Of a stretch of DNA of 64,000 nt, positions 8,426-17,214 are shown in pieces; the first letter of the stretch is position 1, and the number at the start of each line of letters is the position of its first letter. The DNA is from Vibrio fortis. Its GTDB lineage: Bacteria; Pseudomonadota; Gammaproteobacteria; Enterobacterales; Vibrionaceae. Location: contig NZ_JFFR01000023.1 in NCBI RefSeq assembly GCF_000695685.1, forward strand, positions 1 through 64,000. The letters run 5' to 3'. The notes under the pieces are model-generated. The model searched no databases. It was given only the letters and a program-made list of their open reading frames with translations, and had not been told where the DNA came from. Both the position numbers and the translations under genes were made by a program.

Positions 8426-9777
8426 GATGACTGCTTACTTTTCTTGTTGCGGTAAGTCTTACGGCGTCGATGACCAGATTTAGATGGTGGAGCCACATCG
8501 TTTGCCATCGCTTGGCGCATGTTGCGTCCTGCGCTTTGGTAGCGCTCCCACCATTTAGCAAGTTCTTGGGTTTCACCACCTTCGATCTCGCCACGCATCT
8601 CAAGGAAGTCAAAGCCAGCACGGAACTTGTTGAGCTCCATTAGGCGTTGAGCGCGCTTGCCGTTGCGACGAGGTAGGCGAAGCTGCAGCTGCCATACTTC
8701 ACGAATAGTCGCCGTGTGGCGGCGTGGAATTGCAATACTCTTAACCTGTTGATCAAGAATCACGTTGCTTGCTTCCATGATGGCGTCATATTGAGAAAGA
8801 CCAAGCTCATCGGCCAGTTTCTCTGCCAGTTTGTTCATCGGGTACCACAAGATAGCCGCGAACATAAAGGCTGGGTTAACGCGTTTGCCATCTTCGATGC
8901 GTAAGTCAGTAGAATCGAGCACCAAGTCTAGCATCTGTTCTGTCTGAGATGAGTAGTCCTCAGTAAAGAATTCAGCCACCGCTGGGAACATCTGTTGGAA
9001 CAGATTGTATTCGCGCATTAGGTGGTAAGTTTCAAGACCGTAGCCTGATTGAAGAAGCTTCAGTGATTCTTCATAAAGACGAGCTGCTGGGATGTCTTTT
9101 AGCAGGTGAGCTAACTCTTCAATTGGATCGGCCGTGTCTTCTTCGATGTCGAAATCTAGCTTCGCAGAGAAACGCATGGCACGAAGCATACGTACCGGGT
9201 CTTCACGGTAGCGAGTTTCTGGATCACCAATCAGACGGATCAAGCGATCTTCTAAGTCTTCCACACCACCTGCGTAATCGTGGATGCTGTAGTCTGCAAT
9301 GTTGTAGTACATCGCATTGATGGTGAAGTCACGACGCTCTGCATCTTCATCGACGCTGCCGTAGACGTTATCACGCAGCAACATACCTTCTTTAGATTGA
9401 GCTGATACGTTTTTCGATGGCTCTTGGTGGTGACCACGGAAAGTTGCTACTTCGATGATGTCGCGACCAAACATGATGTGCGCAAGACGGAAACGACGAC
9501 CGATAAGACGGCAGTTTCTAAATAGGTTTTTGATCTGCTCTGGCGTCGCGTTAGTCGCGATATCGAAATCTTTCGGTTGTGAGCCGAGCAGTAAATCTCG
9601 CACACCACCACCGACTAGGAATGCGTCAAAACCCGCACCATTCAGGCGATATAACACTTTTAGTGCGTTATCACTGATCTGCTTGCGTGAAATATTGTGC
9701 TCTTGTCGAGTGTAAATATTCAGAGCTAAATCGTGGAATCCACGTTGTTCGCTAGGGGTATTGTCGTTTGTATTCAT
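8422..9777 (-). CDS. pcnB: Poly(A) polymerase I
   Basis: Adds 3' poly(A) tails that promote RNA decay. 451 residues. The nucleotidyltransferase core (about 55-100) contains LVGGGVRDLLLG and the catalytic KDFDIATNATPE; the RNA-binding helical part follows. The C-terminus is basic (RRRKTYRNKKSKQ). Its N-terminus is shorter than that of E. coli. The ATG at 9777 has no clear ribosome site and no alternative start with a better one is evident upstream, so the true start is uncertain. Overlaps folK by four bases. Confidence 0.95.
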   Translation of the reverse strand: MNTNDNTPSEQRGFHDLALNIYTRQEHNISRKQISDNALKVLYRLNGAGFDAFLVGGGVRDLLLGSQPKDFDIATNATPEQIKNLFRNCRLIGRRFRLAHIMFGRDIIEVATFRGHHQEPSKNVSAQSKEGMLLRDNVYGSVDEDAERRDFTINAMYYNIADYSIHDYAGGVEDLEDRLIRLIGDPETRYREDPVRMLRAMRFSAKLDFDIEEDTADPIEELAHLLKDIPAARLYEESLKLLQSGYGLETYHLMREYNLFQQMFPAVAEFFTEDYSSQTEQMLDLVLDSTDLRIEDGKRVNPAFMFAAILWYPMNKLAEKLADELGLSQYDAIMEASNVILDQQVKSIAIPRRHTATIREVWQLQLRLPRRNGKRAQRLMELNKFRAGFDFLEMRGEIEGGETQELAKWWERYQSAGRNMRQAMANDVAPPSKSGHRRRKTYRNKKSKQSS

Positions 9778-9960
9778 TAGTTTACAACAAAGTAGGTATC
9801 GCCAACTTTGCTTTTCTCTTAGTCCAAAGTGGTAGTGCAGAGTTTAATTGCGGCTAATAATAGCCTAGCGGAAGCCATTTGAGAACATTGTCCGCTTATA
9901 CACACCTAAGGGTTATGGCATTTTTATGTGTCGTTTATACGATTTCATGCCGCGAACGTG

Positions 9961-10836
9961 TCAATCACGGTGCTCTTTATGCAGTGTATCGGGTAGCTGA
10001 TGGATATGCCAATGCTGGCAACCCCAAGCCAAAATCTCGCTCAAAGAACCTTGCTCAATGTCGAGAGGTAAAGTGAAACCGAGAAAGCGCATTGCACTCA
10101 GCAGTGCCGGTTTTGGGTTGCCTAAGTCGATACCCTTTGCATGATTCTGCTTTGAGAGCTTGTTACCCGTAGCGTCGGTCGCTAGAGGCAGATGGAGGTA
10201 ACTCACCTGTGGCTGATTTAGGGCTTTATAGAGGCTGATTTGACGGCCTGTGGGCTCGATTAAGTCAGCTCCTCGCACCACTTCTGTAACCCCTTGAGCG
10301 ATATCATCCAGCACCACCGCTAGATTGTAGGCGAATAAGCCATCACGACGCTTAATAATAAAGTCTTCTTTGGCGAGTTCGGCTGGAATGCTCATGGTGC
10401 CGTGGCGAATATCCTCAAATGACTCAACGGGGTGGTTCATCACTAGGCGTACCGCGCGTTCACCATTATCGTCTAGTGCTGCGTGACGACAGTGACCGTT
10501 GTAGAAGCCACCTAGGGCTTTTATCTGCTTGCGGGTACATTCGCAGTAGTAAGCTTGCTGCTCGGTAAGCCACTGTTCAATCTGTGCCTGGTAAGCCGGG
10601 TGTCGATGACTCTGATATATGACCTCGCCATCCCAATGCAACTGATAAGTCTCTAAGGTTTTTAATATAAGATCGGCGGCTCCTGGCATTTCGCGCGGTG
10701 GATCGAGATCTTCCATGCGAACTAGCCATTGTCCCTTTTGTGATTTTGCTTGAAAGTAGCTACCGAGTGCAGCCACAAGCGAGCCAAAATGAAGAGGGCC
10801 AGAGGGAGAAGGTGCAAAGCGCCCGATATAACTCAT
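9961..10836 (-). CDS. gluQ: Glutamyl-Q tRNA(Asp) synthetase
   Basis: Truncated GluRS paralogue that attaches glutamate to queuosine at position 34 of tRNA(Asp). 291 residues, consisting of the catalytic domain without an anticodon-binding domain. The HIGH-like motif is PSGPLHFGSL (about 12-21) and the KMSKS-like motif is KLSKQ. A zinc site is suggested by CEC...YNGHC. It follows dksA, separated by a strong terminator, as in other gammaproteobacteria where read-through from dksA controls its expression. Confidence 0.95.
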   Translation of the reverse strand: MSYIGRFAPSPSGPLHFGSLVAALGSYFQAKSQKGQWLVRMEDLDPPREMPGAADLILKTLETYQLHWDGEVIYQSHRHPAYQAQIEQWLTEQQAYYCECTRKQIKALGGFYNGHCRHAALDDNGERAVRLVMNHPVESFEDIRHGTMSIPAELAKEDFIIKRRDGLFAYNLAVVLDDIAQGVTEVVRGADLIEPTGRQISLYKALNQPQVSYLHLPLATDATGNKLSKQNHAKGIDLGNPKPALLSAMRFLGFTLPLDIEQGSLSEILAWGCQHWHIHQLPDTLHKEHRD

Positions 10837-10881
10837 AGTAAAAGCCTAAGTAATGGTTGTATGGGGAATAAAAGACCAAAT

Positions 10882-10908
10882 AAAAAAGGGAGCGAGTGCT
10901 CCCTTTCT
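10882..10908 (-). terminator. Terminator between dksA and gluQ
   Basis: On the minus strand AAAGGGAGCACTCGCTCCC forms a tight hairpin followed by a run of T. The arrangement matches the known dksA-gluQ read-through control element of enterobacteria. Confidence 0.9.
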
Positions 10909-10923
10909 TCACATCAACAAGGA

Positions 10924-11370
10924 TTAGCCTTGCATCTGTTTCTCTTTGATTTCTGCAAGTGTTTTACAGTCAATACAAAGATCAGCAGTCGGACGAGCTT
11001 CAAGACGACGAATACCGATTTCGATACCACAAGAGTCACAGAAGCCGAAATCGTCTTCTTCGATCTTGTCTAGTGTCTTCTCAATCTTCTTGATTAGACG
11101 ACGTTCACGGTCACGGTTACGTAGCTCTAGGCTGAACTCTTCTTCTTGAGAAGCGCGGTCAACTGGGTCTGGGAAATTTGCTGCCTCGTCCTGCATGTGG
11201 TGAACAGTACGATCAACTTCTTCCCTGAGCTGGTTGCGCCAAGCTTCCAAAATCTTTGTAAAATGAGCCATTTGCTCAGGTGACATGTACTCTTCACCTG
11301 GCTTTTCTTGATATGGTTCAACACCTGCGATTGCTAGGATGCCTAGCGCTTTTTTCTTAGATTCTGGCAT
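10924..11370 (-). CDS. dksA: RNA polymerase-binding transcription factor DksA
   Basis: Secondary-channel factor that works with ppGpp to adjust rRNA and amino-acid operon transcription. 148 residues, close to the 151 of E. coli. A coiled-coil region (about 35-105) is followed by a C4 zinc finger with CDSC and CIDC. The coiled-coil tip motif [12 protein letters not shown] carries the functionally important DxxDxA aspartates. Ribosome site AGGAG lies 7 bases before the ATG. Confidence 0.97.
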   Translation of the reverse strand: MPESKKKALGILAIAGVEPYQEKPGEEYMSPEQMAHFTKILEAWRNQLREEVDRTVHHMQDEAANFPDPVDRASQEEEFSLELRNRDRERRLIKKIEKTLDKIEEDDFGFCDSCGIEIGIRRLEARPTADLCIDCKTLAEIKEKQMQG

Positions 11371-11507
11371 ACAGCATCTCCTATTTACACCTAGTCAACT
11401 GCAAAGCAGCTAATTTTAAGGCGGGTATCTATAGCAGAAAGAACGAATGGTGGCAAACACTCAAATGTAAACTTGTTATCAATGTGCAGAGTTCCGCACT
11501 TTGCGAA

Positions 11508-12230
11508 TCAAGCGATGAATTCAACCGCTTGATTCAATTCCATTTGAGTATTGTTGAGTTCAGCTTTGTAACAGAGAACTTCAACACCAGCGTCTTGTGC
11601 TTGTTTTAGTAATAATGAATATTTGGCGTCTATATGGTGTGCCGCTGAGACTTTTTCAATACCTGAATGTAAAACAGTGAATAAAAGTACTGCTCTTTGA
11701 CCAGATTCTGCCATTTCTGTGAGTTCACGCAGATGCTTTTGACCACGAGTGGTAACGGCATCTGGAAAGTAGCCTTGTCCCTTTCCAACACTTGGGTCAT
11801 CTGTCAATAGAGTGACGCTTTTCACCTCTATATAGCAATCCGCTTTGGCTTCATCTTCGAGCAAAATGTCTATCCGGCTATTCTCACTGCCATATTTAAC
11901 CTCGGTGCGCAGCGTTTGATAACCTGAAAGTTCAACTATAGCGCCATTTTCAATCGCTTCCACTGCCAATTGGTTAGCGCGGGCAGTGTTCACACAAATT
12001 CGATCGCCTTGTGCTGTTTCTGAGATCTCCCAGCTGTTTGGGTATTTTCGCTTAGGGTTGTCAGAGGTTGAGTACCACACGATGTTTCCCGGCTCAGCAC
12101 AACCTGTCATCGCGCCAGTGTTGGCACAGTGGATAGTACGTTCACTACCATCAGGAAGTTTGATATCCGTCAGGAAACGTTTGTAGCGTTTTATAAGAGT
12201 CGCAGACTCTAAAGGAGGATCGAAGTGCAT
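11508..12230 (-). CDS. sfsA: Sugar fermentation stimulation protein homologue SfsA
   Basis: 240-residue member of the SfsA family. The E. coli protein was linked to maltose metabolism and DNA binding, but the biochemical role remains unclear. Recognisable blocks are [11 protein letters not shown] at the N-terminus and [10 protein letters not shown] near 33-42. A restriction-endonuclease-like core is suggested by SRIDILLE and [11 protein letters not shown]. The start is supported by alignment of the first residues with E. coli SfsA. It lies upstream of dksA on the same strand. Confidence 0.93.
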   Translation of the reverse strand: MHFDPPLESATLIKRYKRFLTDIKLPDGSERTIHCANTGAMTGCAEPGNIVWYSTSDNPKRKYPNSWEISETAQGDRICVNTARANQLAVEAIENGAIVELSGYQTLRTEVKYGSENSRIDILLEDEAKADCYIEVKSVTLLTDDPSVGKGQGYFPDAVTTRGQKHLRELTEMAESGQRAVLLFTVLHSGIEKVSAAHHIDAKYSLLLKQAQDAGVEVLCYKAELNNTQMELNQAVEFIA

Positions 12231-12297
12231 TTTACTTATTTAGAGAGAACTGTTTTTATGTACAATATTGGCAACATTACACCACAAGGTCTTTCCA

Positions 12298-14763
12298 TTG
12301 TCACAACTGCCCATTGAAGCTGTGATGCCCGAGTTGCTCTCCGGCGTTCGTTCTCACTCCCAAATCATTCTTAAAGCGGCCCCCGGTGCTGGTAAATCGA
12401 CGTTCTTCCCATTGCAACTGGTTAAGTCTCAGGCGGTAAGTGGCAAGATAGTTATGCTTGAACCAAGACGCCTTGCGGCGCGAAATATTGCCAGTTATCT
12501 CGCTGCTCAGTTGGGTGAAAAGGTAGGGGAGACGATTGGCTTTAGGGTTCGTGGTGAGAACAAAACCAGCCGTAATACTCGTCTGGAGATTGTTACCGAG
12601 GGGATCATGACCCGTATGATTCAGAGCGATCCAGAGCTCACGGGAATCGATATGGTGATCTTTGATGAATTTCATGAACGCAGTATTCATGCAGACACCT
12701 CTTTGGCCTTTAGTTTGGAGATCCAAGAAGCGCTCAGAGACGATCTCAAAATCGTGGTGATGTCGGCGACGCTTGATCAAGCGACTCTCAAAGCTCTGTT
12801 ACCTGAGGCCGAATATATTGAATCACAGGGACGCTCGTTTCCTGTCGAGTACCGTTACCAACCATTGGCAGCTAATGATTACTTACCTGCCAAGATGGCG
12901 ACAACAATCGAATCTCTGATGGAGAAAGAGCAAGGCTCATTGCTGGCGTTTCTACCCGGTGTCTCGGCGATTAAGCAGGTGCAAGAGCGACTGCAACACT
13001 TGAGTAGTGGTGTGGATGTATTTGCTCTGTATGGTCAGTTGAGTTTTGCAGAGCAACAGAAAGCAATTTCGCCAGCTGAAAAAGGTAAGCGTAAAGTGGT
13101 GTTGGCGACCAATATCGCGGAGACCTCATTGACGATTGAAGGGATCCGCTTGGTGGTCGATTCTGGGCTGGAACGAGTGGCGAAGTTTGATTTGAAAACC
13201 GGTGTTACTAAGCTAGAACAGGTCAAAATATCTCAATCTTCGGCTGAGCAGAGAGCTGGCCGCGCAGGGCGTATTGAAGAAGGATTGTGCGTTCGTTTGT
13301 ACAGCGAAGCTCAATTGCAACAACAGCCCTTGGTTCCTGTTCCTGAGATTCTTCATTCCGATCTATCCTCCTTGCTGGCTGAGTTGATTCAATGGGGAGC
13401 GGCAAGCGCTGACGAGCTTCAATGGCTCGATACTCCACCTCAAGCGGCATTGGCGCAGGCGAGCAGCTTGTTACAGCAATTGGGGCTTTTGGATCATAGT
13501 AGGCAATTTACTGCGCAAGGTAAGCAAGCGCAGCAACTTGGGCTAGACCCTCGGATTGCCAGCATGCTGATTAAAGCCAAGCAGCACAGTAGTCAGTTGT
13601 TGAATGCTGCTATTGCTGTCGCTGCGTTGATTGAAGAACCTGAACGTAGTGTCTCTGATGTCCAGCATTCGTTATTCCGCTTGAAGCAAGGGAAACATGC
13701 ACGCAATCATTTCATGACTCAGCGTGTGAAAGCGCTCGCGACTAAATTAGAACATAAATTTGACCTACAGAGTGTTGATGAATTGCTGCTGCCTTTGGCA
13801 TTGTGTCTCGCGTTTCCTGATCGTATTGCTCAATCGCGCGGTAAGCAGAATCATCAGTTCTTGCTCGCCAATGGCCATGGTGCAGAGGTGCGCGATGACG
13901 ATCCACTCGCGGATAGTGAGTACTTAGTGGTTATTGATTTGATGAGAAGTGCAGGTCGCTCCAGTCAAGTATTCTTAGCCACCGCAGTCGATATTGTGAG
14001 TCTAGAAGAGCATTTTCCAGATATGTTTACGGCTCGCGATTATGTTGACTGGGGTGATAAACGAGGGCGTTTAGTGGCAGAGCAGCGAGTTTGTCTGGGT
14101 CAGCTCGTCATTAATACCAAAGCCTTACCTGAGCCCGGTAGCGAGCAAATCAGTGAAGCTCTGCTCAACTATGTAGGACGTAAAGGCCTGGAGATATTGA
14201 ATTGGACATCTGCAGCAAAGCAACTCCAAGCGCGCATTTTGTGTGCGGGGCAGTGGCTGCCTGAGCAAGCATGGCCCGCGGCTGATGAGCAAAGTTTGTT
14301 GACGAACTTAGATGACTGGTTAATGCCGTACCTGAATGGTGTGAAATCAGTAAAAGGGCTGCAAAATGTCAATGTCGAGCAGGCTTTGATGGCGTATCTG
14401 GGGTGGCCATTAAACCAAGAGATCGACCAATGGTTGCCTACACACTACGTGATGCCTACGGGGAGTAAGAAATCTATTCGTTATCAAGAAAATGCAGAAC
14501 CTGTGATATCGGTTCGAATGCAAGAAGTGTTTGGTGAGCAAGATTCTCCTTTGATTGCTCAAGGGCGTAAAAAAGTCGTACTTGAGTTACTCTCACCGGC
14601 ACAAAGGCCATTGCAAATCACTCAAGACTTAGCCGGTTTTTGGGCTGGGGCTTATAAAGAAGTTCAGAAAGAGATGAAAGGTCGATACCCTAAACACCCT
14701 TGGCCAGATGACCCGGCTAACCATGTAGCGACGACCAAAACCAAACGACAGTTGAATCGATGA
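12298..14763 (+). CDS. hrpB: ATP-dependent helicase HrpB
   Basis: DEAH-type helicase of unknown cellular role. With the chosen TTG start it has 821 residues: Walker A PGAGKST (about 29-35), DEFH box 123-126, SAT 156-158, a helicase C domain with AGRAGR, then HA2-like and HrpB C-terminal regions. The frame is open from a TTG at 12268, but TTG 12298 is preceded by ACAAGG at 8 bases and gives MSQLPIEAVMPELL, which matches E. coli HrpB. Divergent from sfsA. Its stop overlaps the mrcB start. Confidence 0.93.
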   Translation: MSQLPIEAVMPELLSGVRSHSQIILKAAPGAGKSTFFPLQLVKSQAVSGKIVMLEPRRLAARNIASYLAAQLGEKVGETIGFRVRGENKTSRNTRLEIVTEGIMTRMIQSDPELTGIDMVIFDEFHERSIHADTSLAFSLEIQEALRDDLKIVVMSATLDQATLKALLPEAEYIESQGRSFPVEYRYQPLAANDYLPAKMATTIESLMEKEQGSLLAFLPGVSAIKQVQERLQHLSSGVDVFALYGQLSFAEQQKAISPAEKGKRKVVLATNIAETSLTIEGIRLVVDSGLERVAKFDLKTGVTKLEQVKISQSSAEQRAGRAGRIEEGLCVRLYSEAQLQQQPLVPVPEILHSDLSSLLAELIQWGAASADELQWLDTPPQAALAQASSLLQQLGLLDHSRQFTAQGKQAQQLGLDPRIASMLIKAKQHSSQLLNAAIAVAALIEEPERSVSDVQHSLFRLKQGKHARNHFMTQRVKALATKLEHKFDLQSVDELLLPLALCLAFPDRIAQSRGKQNHQFLLANGHGAEVRDDDPLADSEYLVVIDLMRSAGRSSQVFLATAVDIVSLEEHFPDMFTARDYVDWGDKRGRLVAEQRVCLGQLVINTKALPEPGSEQISEALLNYVGRKGLEILNWTSAAKQLQARILCAGQWLPEQAWPAADEQSLLTNLDDWLMPYLNGVKSVKGLQNVNVEQALMAYLGWPLNQEIDQWLPTHYVMPTGSKKSIRYQENAEPVISVRMQEVFGEQDSPLIAQGRKKVVLELLSPAQRPLQITQDLAGFWAGAYKEVQKEMKGRYPKHPWPDDPANHVATTKTKRQLNR

Positions 14764-17177
14764 TGATAAAAATGTTTACACCAAAAAAGGGGCCAGCGAA
14801 AAAGGCACCTGCGAAAAAGTCACCGACAGCCAAGTCGCCTCAAAATAAGTCAACCAAAACAAGAAAGCCGAGAGCAACTGCAAAAAAGCGAACGCCGAGT
14901 AAGCGAAGCAAAGCCAATCGAGGTTGGTTGAGAATGCTGTGGGGCTTTGCTTGGAAAGCTGGCCTTGCTGTTGCTGCGATCTTGCTCTTTGTTGGCATTT
15001 ATCTCGATACTGTGGTGAAACAGCGTTTTGAAGGGCAGCTCTTTGACCTACCAACAGTGGTTTATGCCCGAGTATTAGATTTATCGCCGGGTACCCCAAT
15101 CAGCATTCAGCAAGTACGTAATGAGCTAGATGTACTCAACTACCGTAAGGTCAGTGCTCCTCGTCACCCGGGGGAGTACTCTTCGTCTTCAACTAAGATT
15201 GAGCTGATACGTCGCCCATTTGAATTTGTTGATGGCCCAGAGGCTGACCGTCATGTGATGTTGCACTTTAATGGCAATGAGTTAACCCGTATTCAGTCGC
15301 TTGAGAAAAAAGCCGATATGGGCTATTTGCGCATTGAACCTAAGATGCTAGGCATGCTTGAGAAAAGTAACGATGAACAACGTCTTTTCTTAAAGCGAAA
15401 CCAGTTCCCTGAGGTGATGGTCGATGCTCTACTCGTGACCGAAGATAGAGATTTCTATCAGCATGATGGTGTATCGCCATTAGCGATAGCTCGTGCGATG
15501 GTGGTTAACGTCAAGGCCGGACGTACTGTACAAGGTGGTAGTACACTGACACAGCAGCTCGCGAAAAACCTGTTCCTATCGAGTGAGCGCACCCTTTGGC
15601 GTAAGATTCGTGAAGCCTATATCGCGCTGATTTTGGACTACCGATACAGCAAAGATGAAATTCTTGAGGCTTACCTTAATGAGGTATATCTAGGTCAGAA
15701 CGGTGGTGAGGCGATTCACGGTTTCGGTTTGGCATCGCGTCTCTATTTCGGACAACCAATTCAAGAGCTGAGAATCGACCAACTGGCACTGCTGGTAGGG
15801 ATGGTGAAAGGGCCATCGTATTACAACCCAGTTCGCTATCCTGAGCGTGCAAAAACACGACGTGACTTGGTGTTACGCCTGATGATGCAACAAGATATCT
15901 TGAGTGCTAGCCAATATGAGGCGGCAGCCAGTCGAGATCTTGATATTCAAGACAACCCGCGTATAGCGAGTCGACAACCAGCTTACTTCCAGCAAGTGAA
16001 TATCGAGTTGAAGAAGTTTGTTGGTGACCGATTTGAGGCACAAAAAGGCTTGCGAGTCTTTACTTCGCTAGACCCTGTCTCACAGCAAGAGCTAGAACGC
16101 TCCATCGCGCGCAAGGTTCCTCAATTAGCTAAAACCGCAGGCAATAAACTTGAAGCAGCTGCGATTGCGGTTGACCGTAATACCGGTGAGATAAGAGCTA
16201 TGGTCGGTGGTAAACGCACTGGCTACGACGGTTTTAACCGTGCATTGAATGCAAGCCGCCCGATCGGCTCATTAGTCAAACCTGCGGTATACCTAACAGC
16301 ACTACAGCAACCGGATAAATACACACTGGCGACGACCTTGATGGATACGCCGCTGAGCTTGAAAGGCAGTAAGGGAAGCGTATGGAGCCCGCGAAACTTT
16401 GACCGTAAATTCCGCGGTGAGGTGCCTTTATATGTGGCGCTATCTAAGTCTTACAATGTGCCGACGGTTCGCCTAGGAATGCAGCTAGGCATTGACTCTG
16501 TGTCGAATACCATTGAAAAGCTCGGGGTTGATAAAAGTGAGATTCGCCCTGTGCCATCGATGTTCTTGGGCTCATTTTCTTTAACTCCTTTCCAAGTGGC
16601 GCAGATGTATCAAACGGTCACTAACTCAGGCAGAAAAGCGCCACTCTCTGCATTACGCTCAGTGGTCGACAACGATGGTGAGGTTCTTTATCAATCAATA
16701 CCTCGTGTGTCACAAAGTGTTGAGCAGCAAGCGGCATGGCTTACCACCTATGCAATGAAACGAGGTGTATCAGAAGGGACGGGCCGATTCTTACAGAGCC
16801 AGTTTTCTTGGGCTGGCCTCGCAGGTAAAACGGGCACCAGTAACGATAGCCGAGATAGCTGGTTTGTAGGCGTTGATGGCCGTGAAGTGACCACAATTTG
16901 GTTAGGGCGCGATGACAATAAACCAACGAAACTAACCGGTTCGAGTGGTGCTCTTCGTGTTTACGCAGATTACCTGAAACAACGTGGCCCAGAAGTGCTG
17001 CGTTTGCCTTGGCCAAATGGTATAGCTACCGCTAATTTTGTGAATACGAACTCTGGTGCACTAGAGTTTAATTGTGATGGGCCGGTGCAGTTACCCGTTT
17101 GGGATGAACGTGGTGACATTAAAAAGGGATGTGAAAGCCAACCAAAACAGTGGCTAAAGAAGCTTTTTGAGTGGTAA
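14760..17177 (+). CDS. mrcB: Penicillin-binding protein 1B (bifunctional glycosyltransferase/transpeptidase)
   Basis: Class A PBP building septal and side-wall peptidoglycan. 805 residues. A Lys/Pro/Ala-rich cytoplasmic tail (about 8-52) precedes a membrane anchor (58-80), a UvrB-like/UB2H region, and a GT51 domain with catalytic Glu228 in TEDRDFYQHDG. The transpeptidase has Ser504-x-x-Lys507, Ser564-Tyr-Asn566 and Lys690-Thr-Gly. The start overlaps the hrpB stop (ATGA), implying coupling; further ATGs at 14763 and 14772 are possible. Activated in other bacteria by LpoB; no lpoB is seen here. Confidence 0.96.
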   Translation: MMIKMFTPKKGPAKKAPAKKSPTAKSPQNKSTKTRKPRATAKKRTPSKRSKANRGWLRMLWGFAWKAGLAVAAILLFVGIYLDTVVKQRFEGQLFDLPTVVYARVLDLSPGTPISIQQVRNELDVLNYRKVSAPRHPGEYSSSSTKIELIRRPFEFVDGPEADRHVMLHFNGNELTRIQSLEKKADMGYLRIEPKMLGMLEKSNDEQRLFLKRNQFPEVMVDALLVTEDRDFYQHDGVSPLAIARAMVVNVKAGRTVQGGSTLTQQLAKNLFLSSERTLWRKIREAYIALILDYRYSKDEILEAYLNEVYLGQNGGEAIHGFGLASRLYFGQPIQELRIDQLALLVGMVKGPSYYNPVRYPERAKTRRDLVLRLMMQQDILSASQYEAAASRDLDIQDNPRIASRQPAYFQQVNIELKKFVGDRFEAQKGLRVFTSLDPVSQQELERSIARKVPQLAKTAGNKLEAAAIAVDRNTGEIRAMVGGKRTGYDGFNRALNASRPIGSLVKPAVYLTALQQPDKYTLATTLMDTPLSLKGSKGSVWSPRNFDRKFRGEVPLYVALSKSYNVPTVRLGMQLGIDSVSNTIEKLGVDKSEIRPVPSMFLGSFSLTPFQVAQMYQTVTNSGRKAPLSALRSVVDNDGEVLYQSIPRVSQSVEQQAAWLTTYAMKRGVSEGTGRFLQSQFSWAGLAGKTGTSNDSRDSWFVGVDGREVTTIWLGRDDNKPTKLTGSSGALRVYADYLKQRGPEVLRLPWPNGIATANFVNTNSGALEFNCDGPVQLPVWDERGDIKKGCESQPKQWLKKLFEW

Positions 17178-17214
17178 AGTTGCATAAGAAATTGATGACA
17201 AGGATAAAGTTTAA

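Noticed and set aside
11480..11503. GTGC...GCAC hairpin after sfsA as a terminator
   Set aside because: Only about four to six weak pairs and no following T-run.
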